64,000 bases of DNA from Hoeflea sp038900095 (lineage in GTDB: Bacteria; Pseudomonadota; Alphaproteobacteria; Rhizobiales; Rhizobiaceae). The stretch spans positions 248,001-312,000 of the forward strand of contig NZ_JBBMQQ010000004.1 in assembly GCF_038900095.1 (NCBI RefSeq). The letters are read 5' to 3'. A program made the position numbers and the translations under genes. How positions within the stretch are numbered: position 1 is the first letter of the stretch; every line of letters starts with the position of its first letter. Below the pieces are notes generated by a model. That model ran no database searches. It worked only from the letters and a program-made list of their open reading frames with translations, and was not told where the DNA came from. Below are positions 42,753 to 51,275 of this stretch, piece after piece.

Positions 42753-43235
42753 AAGATCGTATTCGTGACCAGCGGATCGAAAAGCGATTTGGTGGCGGGC
42801 GGCCGGACCAGCGGCGATAAGCCCGGAATTGCATGGAAACGGTGCCGATTATAAAGCAACGGCTGAAAGCAATCCACACCTGATCAGGGACGTGGCGCGG
42901 ATAAACTGTGTCATGGTCGGTTCCATGCCGTTCATCACGGATCCGATGACTATACAATACAGGACTGAAACAATATGTCAGTTCCTGGCGCAGTGAAAAC
43001 CGTGATATGCGCAGCAAATCATCTTGATTGGCGCGGTGTCGAGAAGCGGATTAACCGTTGGTTTCCGTGATTTGTACATGCGTGAAAGTGTTGTGGCGTA
43101 GGCATGAGAAGATGTGGGAACAAGTCATAATATGAACCAGAATGGCGTGTTTCTAAGCTTTTGAGAAACCCTGGCATGAGTGATCGGTAATTTGTCCTGC
43201 GCCGGGCGCGGGCAGGTTTGCCGATTGGAGACGGT
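42753..43235. other. Intergenic region, 483 bp
   Basis: No gene that I can support. The AT-rich stretch around 42930-43010 and 43070-43130 probably contains the promoter of the receiver gene at 43236, but no clear sigma-70 or -24/-12 element stands out. Confidence 0.4.
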
Positions 43236-43622
43236 ATGAACAAGAAAGTGGTTGTCGTCGACGACAGCGAATTTGACATCTCCATGTTGCGTCGCGGCTT
43301 GCGCACTGCCGGTGCGAACATCGATCTCATCGAGGTCAATGACAGCGGCAAGGCAGTCAGTGTTATCTCCAGCGAGGAACCTGTCCTGGCCATCCTGGAC
43401 GTGAGCATGCCGGTTCTGGATGGGTTCGAGGTTCTCTCTGCGGTCCGCTCGGATGACCGGCTGCAGGAAATGCGGGTGCTGATGTTGTCGGGGTCCACGT
43501 CGATGACCGACCGGCTCAAGGCTGAGCAAATGGGCGTGGACTGGTACCGGGTCAAACCCGAAACTCTCGATGGCTATTACCAGTTGGGGGCGGAGATCAT
43601 CAAACTCGTTCAGCCCGAGTAA
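43236..43622 (+). CDS. Stand-alone receiver (CheY-like response regulator)
   Basis: A 128-residue single receiver domain from the ATG at 43236 (GGAG five bases upstream). It carries VVDDSEFDI, the phosphorylation site in LAILDVSMPVLDGFEV, LMLSGSTSM and the conserved lysine in WYRVKPETLDG. It has no output domain, so it must act by protein contact or as a phosphate relay. Convergent with the PAS kinase on the other strand, 54 bp away. Confidence 0.9.
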   Translation: MNKKVVVVDDSEFDISMLRRGLRTAGANIDLIEVNDSGKAVSVISSEEPVLAILDVSMPVLDGFEVLSAVRSDDRLQEMRVLMLSGSTSMTDRLKAEQMGVDWYRVKPETLDGYYQLGAEIIKLVQPE

Positions 43623-43676
43623 CCGGTGCGTCACTGACCCGGTCCGGACTGCGGGGCAGGGCAGCTGCTGCAGGCA

Positions 43677-44777
43677 TTATTTCGCTGCGCCCGGACATGC
43701 ATCGGCTTGAGCGATGGTCGCGTCGATGGTCCAGCAAATGGTGGCGCCTTTGCCAAGTTCCGGCTCCCCGATCCATACCTTTCCACCCCGGGACGTAGCC
43801 AGTCTCGCGACCGTTTCGAGGCCAAAGCCCTTGTCCGGATCCGCGGTCGCGGGTTTGGCCAGGTTGAGGGCGGAATCCGGATCGGCGAAACCCGGCCCGT
43901 CATCCGAAACCCGCACTTCCAGCATGTTCTCGGCCGCATCGGACTGTTTCAGCTCGATCAGGATTCTTGAGCGGGCATGTTTGATCGCATTGTCGAGGAT
44001 ATTGCGCAGTTCAACCTGCAACGCGACGGCCTCAACCAGGATATGCGCTTCCGGGTAGCTCACCTTGATACGGGACATGGGGTCGAGGATTGCCACCAGG
44101 TCCGCACAGAGATGGCCGAAATCCACCACGGTCTTGGTGTCGGATTCGCCGATGAAGGAGCGGGCGTGACGCAGCACCTCATCCAGTTTCTCCAGCGCCC
44201 GCGCCGCCACATCCTTGATCATTGTCAGCAGTTCGGGCTTGCCGTCACCGAAATCCTCGAACCCGTCTTCCACCAGTTCTGTGACCAGATTGATTTGCCG
44301 CAAGGGGCCGCGCAGGTCATGGGCCGCCAGGGCCGTGAACAGGCTGATTTCCTCGCTCAGGCGTTTGGTTTCCATCACCGAGTCGAGCGAATTGAATTGC
44401 CGCTCCTTGTAGGCCGTGATGTCTTCGGTAATGCCGATGATTCCCACCACGGCTCCATCGTCGCCAAACACCGGTGACAGCGTGGTCAGCCACCAGGTTT
44501 CCCCGGTCTCCAGATTGAGCAGTTCCTCGTATTTGTGCAATGCGCGCGTATCGACGCACTTGGCGTAATTGGCGCTCAACGTATCGGCCGTGCGCACAGG
44601 CAGAACGTCGTGTATCCGCTGCCCCTTGAGCTGCTCGTTGGTCAGCGTGGTCACGGATGTATAGTACGAATTCACACCGCGAAAGACGAATTCTCCAGCT
44701 TCATTCAGGTCGATCAGGAAGGCTAGAAAACACAAGTGGTCCATCACCTGTTCGAACTGGCTTCTGACATCAGTCAT
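43677..44777 (-). CDS. Cytoplasmic PAS-domain histidine kinase
   Basis: A 366-residue soluble kinase. The N-terminal PAS domain (about 10-130) contains VTTLTNEQLKGQRIHDVLPV and VVGIIGITEDITAYKERQ. HisKA has the histidine in LAAHDLRGPLRQINLVTEL, and HATPase has LRNILDNAIKHARS, VSDDGPGFAD and KGFGLETVARLATSRGG. No membrane span. It is divergent from the receiver at 45021 and convergent with that at 43236, so both receivers may be its partners. Confidence 0.9.
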   Translation of the reverse strand: MTDVRSQFEQVMDHLCFLAFLIDLNEAGEFVFRGVNSYYTSVTTLTNEQLKGQRIHDVLPVRTADTLSANYAKCVDTRALHKYEELLNLETGETWWLTTLSPVFGDDGAVVGIIGITEDITAYKERQFNSLDSVMETKRLSEEISLFTALAAHDLRGPLRQINLVTELVEDGFEDFGDGKPELLTMIKDVAARALEKLDEVLRHARSFIGESDTKTVVDFGHLCADLVAILDPMSRIKVSYPEAHILVEAVALQVELRNILDNAIKHARSRILIELKQSDAAENMLEVRVSDDGPGFADPDSALNLAKPATADPDKGFGLETVARLATSRGGKVWIGEPELGKGATICWTIDATIAQADACPGAAK

Positions 44778-44870
44778 GAAGTCTTCAACTGCATGGACGG
44801 CTACCCCTGTTTCCTGCCCCGAATGCCTGGTCCACGGCGAGGGACATTGATCCGCGAATCAAAATTCGCT

Positions 44871-44935
44871 GCTTATTCAAGATAAGTAAAGTAAAAAACA
44901 ACTACTATATATCGTGCATATTCTGACAATAGGCC
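44871..44935. promoter_or_regulatory. AT-rich divergent promoter region
   Basis: A strongly AT-rich stretch (TATATATCG-like) between the divergent PAS kinase and receiver genes, the only such place in this section; it most likely carries both promoters. No operator dyad is evident. Confidence 0.4.
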
Positions 44936-45020
44936 GCACAATCTGGTTTGTGGTATCCGGTTAGGGGAAGTCTGGAACTGCTTCTGCTCCAGGCGCTGTC
45001 ATGCCGATCCGGGGGGGGTG

Positions 45021-45380
45021 ATGCTGAGCCTTTTATTGATCGATGACGATCCCAACCAGCACAAGATACTGTCATTCTATCTGAAGAAGAGATTCGGCGC
45101 TGACGCAGACTTCGCATCGGCGCAGAGCCTCGACGAAGGTTTGGCGCATCTGGCGCAGCAGTCCGTTGACGTGATCTTTCTCGACAACCGGCTTCCTCCC
45201 TACACGGATTTCACCCAAACCGTCGGCGACATTGTCTCAGCCAGCCCCGACAGCGAAATATACGTGATCTCGGCTGCGCGGGAAAACGTCACTGTCGAGC
45301 TGTGCAGGTCCCACGGCATTGTCGACATGATCGACAAGTTTGACTTGCGGGACGTCATCTCCGAAGGCCTGCTGGGCTAG
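45021..45380 (+). CDS. Stand-alone receiver (CheY-like response regulator), second copy
   Basis: A 119-residue single receiver domain from the ATG at 45021, with a G-rich ribosome binding site (GGGGGGG) just before. It starts MLSLLLIDDDPNQHKILSFY, has the phosphorylation site in VIFLDNRLPPYTD, and the lysine in MIDKFDLRD. The sequence differs a lot from the receiver at 43236, so it is not a recent duplicate. No output domain. Convergent with the large kinase gene. Confidence 0.88.
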   Translation: MLSLLLIDDDPNQHKILSFYLKKRFGADADFASAQSLDEGLAHLAQQSVDVIFLDNRLPPYTDFTQTVGDIVSASPDSEIYVISAARENVTVELCRSHGIVDMIDKFDLRDVISEGLLG

Positions 45381-45418
45381 CCTTTCCTGCAGCCACGCCT
45401 TGCAGAAGATCCGCGGTG

Positions 45419-47767
45419 TCATGCGGCCGCGAAGCTCTCCTCGACATGCGGACACTCAACCGGCACCCGGACGCTGACGATGGTGCCCACGCCCTCGGTC
45501 GACCGCACCTTCATCGCGCCGCCATGCAGTTCCGCCAGGCTGCGCGAGATCGCGAGACCGAGGCCGGAGCCGCCGGTGGACTTGGAGAACTGGTTCTGCA
45601 CCTGCTCGAATGGCTGGCCGATGCGGCCGAGCAATGCCTTGGGGATGCCGATGCCGGTGTCCTCGATGGTCAGCGTCACGGCGTTTGAGGTTCTGCGGGC
45701 GCGCACCAGAATACGGCCGCCCGGTTCGGTAAACTTGACCGCGTTCGACAGCAGGTTGAGCAGGATCTGTTTCATGGCGCGGCGGTCGGCGTTCAGCGAC
45801 AGGTTCTTGGAGATCTTCTGCTGCACCTCGATGCCCTTCTTCTCCGCCTGGACCGCCAGCAACCGCAGCGTTTCCTCGAGCAACGGCGCAAGGTCCACAT
45901 CCTCGCGTTCGATCTGCATCTGCCCGGCCTCGATCTTGGCCATGTCGAGAATGTCGTTGATCACCGTCAGCAGATGGATGCCGGAATTGTGGATGTCGTC
46001 TGCATATTCCGCGTATTTTTCCGACCCGAGCGGCCCGAACATGCGCGCCTGCAGCACTTCGGAAAAACCGATGATGGCATTGAGCGGGGTTCTCAACTCG
46101 TGGCTCATATTGGCCAGGAACTCGGACTTGGCCTTGCTTGCGGCTTCCGCGCGCTCGGTCTCGATCTGGTAATCCTTGTTGAGTTCGGAAAGTTCGGCCG
46201 CCTTGCGCTTGAGCTCGGCCTGCGATGTGGTGAGGTCGCCGATGGTAGCCATCAGCCGTTTTTCACTGTCGCGCAGCCGCTCCTGGTTGCGCTTGAGCGG
46301 GGTGATGTCGGTTCCCACGGAGACCTGACCGCCGTCGCGCGTCTGCCGCTCGTTGATCTGCAGCCAGCGTCCGTCGCCGAGCTGGACTTCATAGGTTTGC
46401 GCCAGTCCCTTGGAGCAGGGGACGGCCAGGCGCCGTTCCACCACCGGGCGGGTCGCTGCAGCCTCGACCACCGCGCGCGGCGTTCCCGGCGCAAGGCTGT
46501 CGGCCGGCAGGCCGTGAATTTCCTGGTAATGCTTGTTCCACAACACCAGCCGGTCGTCGCGGTCCCACAGCACAAAGGCTTCCGATGTACTCTCGATGGC
46601 GTCGAACAGGCGCTGGTCCGCTTCCACGGTGCGTTGCTGCAGGCGATGCTGCTCGGTGACATCCATGGCAATGCCGATGAGATGGGTCTGGGCCGAGGTC
46701 GGGTCGACAACCTGCGCCCGTGCACGCATCCACAGATAGTGTCCGTCGGCATGGCGCATGCGGAACAGGTGGTCCACCTGCTTGATGTCGCCGCTCGCCA
46801 CTTTCTGGGCGATCTCGTAAAGATCACCGTCGTCGGGATGGATCAGGTGCGAGGCTTCGCCAAACGAGATCACGCTGTCGCGCGGTTTCAGCCCGAGGAT
46901 TTCATACATCGAGCGCGACCAGTAGACCCGGCCCCGCGCCATGTCCCAGTCCCACAAACCACAGCGTCCGCGCGACAGTGCCATGTCGACCCGCCGATGG
47001 CTCTCGAGATAGATGTCGTCGGCTTCCTGCGCCCGCCCGGCCTGGCTGAAATAGGCATAGAGGATGACCAGCAGGATGGAGGAGGTGGCGATGAACAGGG
47101 TGACATTGACCGATACCGACTGGCGCCAGGCGGCATTCATGTCGGCGATGGGCGTGACCGACAGGATAGCCCCGGTGCTGTCCGGCAATTGCGACATCGC
47201 CGCCAGGACCGGTTCGCCGTTCAGTTCGATCGCCTGAACGCCGGCGCGCTCGCCGAACAACCGCAGCGGCGAGGGGTCTCTCAACAGTGTAGAGACCGGC
47301 CTGCCGACCAGGTCATATCCGCCCGCGGTCGCGGCAAACGCGCGCCCATTTGCGTCGAACACCAGCACGAAGCGCCCGGCGCTGTCAGGCGTCGCGTTGA
47401 TGACGCGGTTGAGCCGCGCCTCGGTTTCCCATCGCAACGATTGCCTGACCGGCGCCAGTTCCGCCGAAAGCGTTGCGTGCGCCGCCGCCAGCGACATCGC
47501 GGTCACATGCTCCGCCCCTACCATCAGACGGTCGCGATTGTCGCTGATATTCATGTATCGCGCCGCTGCGACCACCACCAGGAAGCACACGATCAGCACC
47601 GGAATCAAGCGCTTGAGAAAGGGCTCGGCCTGGATCAGGCGTTCATAGGCAGGCTGTGCAAACAGTTTTGCGTGACCGGACATCCCCCCGCCAACAGCAC
47701 GCTTCGCATCAGTCTTGCGAGCATGATTCGACCCTTCGGCCGCAGGTAGGTGCTGCGCATCCGTCAT
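45419..47767 (-). CDS. Membrane PAS-domain sensor histidine kinase
   Basis: A 782-residue kinase. TM1 at about 53-72 (LIPVLIVCFLVVVAAARYM), a periplasmic sensor domain with double-strand DSAGRFVLVFDANGRAFAAT, TM2 near 220-240 (VNVTLFIATSSILLVILYAY), two PAS domains (RGRCGLWDWDMARGRVYWSR and FDAIESTSEAFVLWDRDDRL), a coiled coil, HisKA in EFLANMSHELRTPLNAIIGF and HATPase in LLSNAVKFTEPGG, EDTGIGIPK and SGLGLAISRSLAELHGG. It has no receiver or DNA-binding domain. The architecture recalls cell-cycle kinases of the PleC/PdhS type, but this is only architecture. Confidence 0.9.
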   Translation of the reverse strand: MTDAQHLPAAEGSNHARKTDAKRAVGGGMSGHAKLFAQPAYERLIQAEPFLKRLIPVLIVCFLVVVAAARYMNISDNRDRLMVGAEHVTAMSLAAAHATLSAELAPVRQSLRWETEARLNRVINATPDSAGRFVLVFDANGRAFAATAGGYDLVGRPVSTLLRDPSPLRLFGERAGVQAIELNGEPVLAAMSQLPDSTGAILSVTPIADMNAAWRQSVSVNVTLFIATSSILLVILYAYFSQAGRAQEADDIYLESHRRVDMALSRGRCGLWDWDMARGRVYWSRSMYEILGLKPRDSVISFGEASHLIHPDDGDLYEIAQKVASGDIKQVDHLFRMRHADGHYLWMRARAQVVDPTSAQTHLIGIAMDVTEQHRLQQRTVEADQRLFDAIESTSEAFVLWDRDDRLVLWNKHYQEIHGLPADSLAPGTPRAVVEAAATRPVVERRLAVPCSKGLAQTYEVQLGDGRWLQINERQTRDGGQVSVGTDITPLKRNQERLRDSEKRLMATIGDLTTSQAELKRKAAELSELNKDYQIETERAEAASKAKSEFLANMSHELRTPLNAIIGFSEVLQARMFGPLGSEKYAEYADDIHNSGIHLLTVINDILDMAKIEAGQMQIEREDVDLAPLLEETLRLLAVQAEKKGIEVQQKISKNLSLNADRRAMKQILLNLLSNAVKFTEPGGRILVRARRTSNAVTLTIEDTGIGIPKALLGRIGQPFEQVQNQFSKSTGGSGLGLAISRSLAELHGGAMKVRSTEGVGTIVSVRVPVECPHVEESFAAA

Positions 47768-47979
47768 AATAATAGTAAATCCCCGTTAGGATCCGGACTA
47801 CCGCATTTCCGAATCTACCCTAATGAATCAAAGGTGATTCGCCTTGTCCAGTGTTAAAAGTAACCAATCTTTAAGATTTTGAATTTGCTTGTGTTTTGGC
47901 GGATTCGAGTCGGCGCGTCTGGCGCGTGTCGACGAGGCGCGTGACCGCTTTGTGAAAAACCACGTCCTTAAATGCTCAA

Positions 47980-48024
47980 AAGCTCATGCTGCGTCGCCTG
48001 GAGGCAGCGACGAGGCATGAGCTT
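47980..48024 (-). terminator. Hairpin terminator after pepN
   Basis: Stem AAGCTCATGC / GCATGAGCTT continued by CGTCGC / GCGACG, interrupted by a two-base mismatch, with a 9-base loop. On the minus strand TTTTGAGCATTT follows, a weak T-rich tail. Confidence 0.7.
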
Positions 48025-48049
48025 CTGGTTCAGGCAAATTCCGTGAGTG

Positions 48050-50692
48050 TCAGTTGGCCAGCATCCGGTCGACGATATCGCCGACATCAGGCGAGAGCTC
48101 TCCGGCTTCCCGGATCGAAACCAGGGCCAGGCGGGCCAGTTCCTGCCGTCCTGTTTCGAGCGAGCGCCATGAACGCATGGCAGTCAGCAGGCGTGCGGCC
48201 AGTTGCGGGTTGCGCTTGTCGATGTCGACCACTTCGCGCGCCAGGAGCCGGTAACCGGCACCGTCGGCGGCATTGAACCCGGTCGGGTTGCCGGCCGAGA
48301 ACGAGCCGATCAACGAACGCATGCGATTCGGGTTGCTGCGGTCGAAGTCGTCGCTGTTGAGCAATTCCTCGACCCGCGCGCAGGTTTGTGCTCCCGGTGT
48401 CATGGCCTGGATCGAATACCACTTGTCGAGCACCAGAGGATCGCCGGCAAACCGGCTCTTGAACCCGGCCAGCGCGTCGGCGGCTTCGTCCGAGCCGGGG
48501 AACTGGTGCGCCAGAACCTGCAGCGCCTGCGACATGACGGTCATGTTGTCGCTCTTGTCGTAGGCAGCCTTGGCGCGGTCAGGGTGCGCTTCGGCGATCG
48601 AGGCATAGCCCAGGGCAACACCCGCGAGAGCCCGCATGCCGGCATCGGCCGCATCGGGGCTGTAGGGGCCTTCGGGGGCGCTGTCGGCGAGCCGTGTGAA
48701 GACCTCGATGCCGCTGCCGGCAACTTCCGACAGAACCGCTTCGCGCGCGGTGTGGATGGCTTCGGGATCGATGTTGGAGCCGATCTCGCGGGCAATGTCG
48801 CTTTCCGCCGGCAGCATCAGCGCCTGGGCGCGGAAGGCGGGTTCGAGGCTTTCGTCGCTGGCGGTGGCGACGAGAATGTCTGCGAGCTCCTTGGCCGAAG
48901 GCAGGTTGCGTCCGTCGCGTGCCAGTTTCGACACCGCCACCAGGTGCCGCATGGCCTGCTCGTTCAGCGCCTGCCAGCGCGAAACCCCGTCGCTGTCGTG
49001 GCGGGCGATATGAGCCAGGTCGGCGGCGCTCTGTTCCATGGCGATGTTGACCGGGGCGGAGAAGCTGCGGTTGATCGACAGCACCGGCCGGCCGGGCACA
49101 TTGGCAAAGGTAAAGGTCTGCTTTCGCCTGGTCAGATGGAACACGCCGTTTTCGGCGTCGTCGGTGTCCGGCCGCCCGTCGAACTCGCTTCCGTCGGGCA
49201 GGATCAGCCCGTAGGCCAGCGGAATGTGCATCAGTGCCTTGCGCGACTGGCCAGGCGTCGGCGCCAGCGATTGCTCGAGCGTGACCTTGAAGGTTTTCGC
49301 GGCTTCGTTCCAGGCTGTCGAAACGGATACCGAAGGAGTTCCGGCCTGACTGTACCACAGCGCGAACTGCTTGAGATCGCGGCCGCTGGCTTCGGCAAAG
49401 CAGGCAAGGAAATCCTCGATTGTCGCGGCGTCGCCATCGTGCCGTTCGAAGTAGAGATCCATGCCCTTGCGGAAATCGTCAGCACCAAGGATGGTGCGGA
49501 TCATGCGCACCACTTCGGACCCTTTTTCATACACCGTTGCGGTGTAGAAGTTGTTGATTTCCTTGTAGGTCTCCGGGCGGACGGGATGCGCCAGCGGGCC
49601 GGCGTCCTCGGGAAACTGGTGCGCTTTCAGCAACCGGATCTCGGCAATGCGCTTGACCGCGGCGGAGCGCTGGTCAGCGGAGAACGCATGGTCGCGGTAA
49701 ACCGTCAGCCCTTCCTTCAGGCACAGCTGGAACCAGTCGCGGCAGGTGATGCGGTTGCCGGTCCAGTTGTGAAAATACTCGTGCGCAATGATGGCTTCGA
49801 TGTTGGCGTAATCCGCGTCCGTTGCGGTTTCCGGATCGGCCAGCACATATTTGTCGTTGAAGACATTGAGCCCCTTGTTCTCCATGGCGCCCATGTTGAA
49901 ATCCGACACGGCGACGATCTGGAAAATGTCGAGATCATATTCGCGGCCGAAGACTTCCTCGTCCCACTTCATCGAGCGCTTGAGCGCGTCCATGGCGTAG
50001 CCGGCGCGGCCTTCCTTGCCATGCTCGACATAGATCTTGAGTGCCACTTCGCGGCCGCTCATGGTGGTGAAGCTGTCCTCGATCAGACCGAGGTCACCGC
50101 CCACGAGTGCAAACAGATAGGAGGGCTTGGGATGCGGGTCGAACCAGGCGGAAAAATGCCGGCCTTCGTCATAGTTGCCGCCGCCGAGAAAGTTGCCGTT
50201 GGACAGAAGGTACTTGGCGTCATCCTTGCCGGCGATGATGGTGACGGTATAGACCGCCAGGACATCGGGCCTGTCGTAGAAATAGGTGATGCGGCGGAAA
50301 CCTTCCGCCTCGCACTGGGTGCAATAGACGCCATTGGTGCGGTAAAGCCCCATCAGCTTTGTATTGGTATCGGGTGAAATCGTCGTGTTGACAGTCACCT
50401 CGAACGGACCGCTCTCGGGCAGGCCGCGAATGGTCAGGCTGTCAGGTGTCGCCTCGTACAGCGACGCGTCGATATCATTGCCGTCAATCTGCAGACTGTC
50501 GAGAGTGAGCTCGTCGCCGTCAAAGACCAGAGGTGCATCCGCTGCAACGCCTTCGCGGCGATGCAGGATCACCCGGGAGACAACGGTTGTCTCCTTTGGA
50601 TCAAGCTCGAAAGTCAGATCGATCCGCTCGACCACGAAGTCGGTCGGCTTGTAATCCGTGAGCTTGTAGACTTGTCCCGTTTCAGTCCGCAT
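48050..50692 (-). CDS. pepN: Aminopeptidase N (M1 family)
   Basis: An 880-residue cytoplasmic zinc aminopeptidase. It shows the substrate-binding motif GAMENKGLNVFNDKYVLAD and the zinc motif HEYFHNWTGNRITCRDWFQL, with the third ligand glutamate in LKEGLTVYRDHAFSADQRS. Length and the C-terminal helical domain (AGVALGYASIAEAHPDRAKA) match E. coli-type PepN. Divergent from the molybdenum hydroxylase gene. Confidence 0.96.
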   Translation of the reverse strand: MRTETGQVYKLTDYKPTDFVVERIDLTFELDPKETTVVSRVILHRREGVAADAPLVFDGDELTLDSLQIDGNDIDASLYEATPDSLTIRGLPESGPFEVTVNTTISPDTNTKLMGLYRTNGVYCTQCEAEGFRRITYFYDRPDVLAVYTVTIIAGKDDAKYLLSNGNFLGGGNYDEGRHFSAWFDPHPKPSYLFALVGGDLGLIEDSFTTMSGREVALKIYVEHGKEGRAGYAMDALKRSMKWDEEVFGREYDLDIFQIVAVSDFNMGAMENKGLNVFNDKYVLADPETATDADYANIEAIIAHEYFHNWTGNRITCRDWFQLCLKEGLTVYRDHAFSADQRSAAVKRIAEIRLLKAHQFPEDAGPLAHPVRPETYKEINNFYTATVYEKGSEVVRMIRTILGADDFRKGMDLYFERHDGDAATIEDFLACFAEASGRDLKQFALWYSQAGTPSVSVSTAWNEAAKTFKVTLEQSLAPTPGQSRKALMHIPLAYGLILPDGSEFDGRPDTDDAENGVFHLTRRKQTFTFANVPGRPVLSINRSFSAPVNIAMEQSAADLAHIARHDSDGVSRWQALNEQAMRHLVAVSKLARDGRNLPSAKELADILVATASDESLEPAFRAQALMLPAESDIAREIGSNIDPEAIHTAREAVLSEVAGSGIEVFTRLADSAPEGPYSPDAADAGMRALAGVALGYASIAEAHPDRAKAAYDKSDNMTVMSQALQVLAHQFPGSDEAADALAGFKSRFAGDPLVLDKWYSIQAMTPGAQTCARVEELLNSDDFDRSNPNRMRSLIGSFSAGNPTGFNAADGAGYRLLAREVVDIDKRNPQLAARLLTAMRSWRSLETGRQELARLALVSIREAGELSPDVGDIVDRMLAN

Positions 50693-51275
50693 ATGCTTTA
50701 TGCCCCGTATTTTCCCATTATGGGACGGGACGCTATCACGACGGATCCTGACATCGGGTTAAGATAACCCCGCATCAAACGACGGGAGGAAAGTCCCGCC
50801 AAAACCGATCTGATGGCAAGGGTTTTCGCTATCTTGTGCTGATCATGCGTGAAATTTGAATTGAAACTCGGCAAAATCAGCTAGTCGTTCAGGGCAATAC
50901 TGTCTGTATGTTGCCTTGATGGTTTTAGGCGGAGAAAAATATTGTGATGACTGAGCTTTTGTAGCCTGAAGGTGTCTTCAATCAGAAATAGAGTTTGGGT
51001 GGACTACGATGGAAGTCCACCAATTCATCAGGTGGCTGGAACGGTGTCGTGACTTTTCCCTGCATCCACACCCGCAGTGATGCCTCCGCGAAAACAATTG
51101 GTGCAATTGGCAATGCTTTTGTTGGTCCGGCGAACCGGTGGGCGAACCCTGCGGAAAGTCCGGCCGTCAGTCAGGGGTGCGAAAACCAGCACTCGACATT
51201 CCTGGCTCCCGGGCTAATTATGGTAACGGACTCGCGCCCGCGATCACCAAATCCAATCCACTACCGGGAAATGCC
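50693..51275. other. Intergenic region, 583 bp
   Basis: Between divergent pepN and the molybdenum hydroxylase. No gene supported. It contains a short dyad GGTGGACT-N8-AGTCCACC (50998-51021) and a CCCAT/ATGGG dyad near 50716. The part from about 50840 to 50990 is AT-rich and probably holds promoters. Confidence 0.4.
50998..51021. repeat. Inverted repeat upstream of the molybdenum hydroxylase gene
   Basis: GGTGGACT-ACGATGGA-AGTCCACC, a perfect 8-bp dyad. It could be an operator or a small hairpin; no T run follows. Confidence 0.45.

Noticed and set aside
48203..50377. 724-codon plus-strand frame opposite pepN
   Set aside because: Shadow of pepN without domain features.
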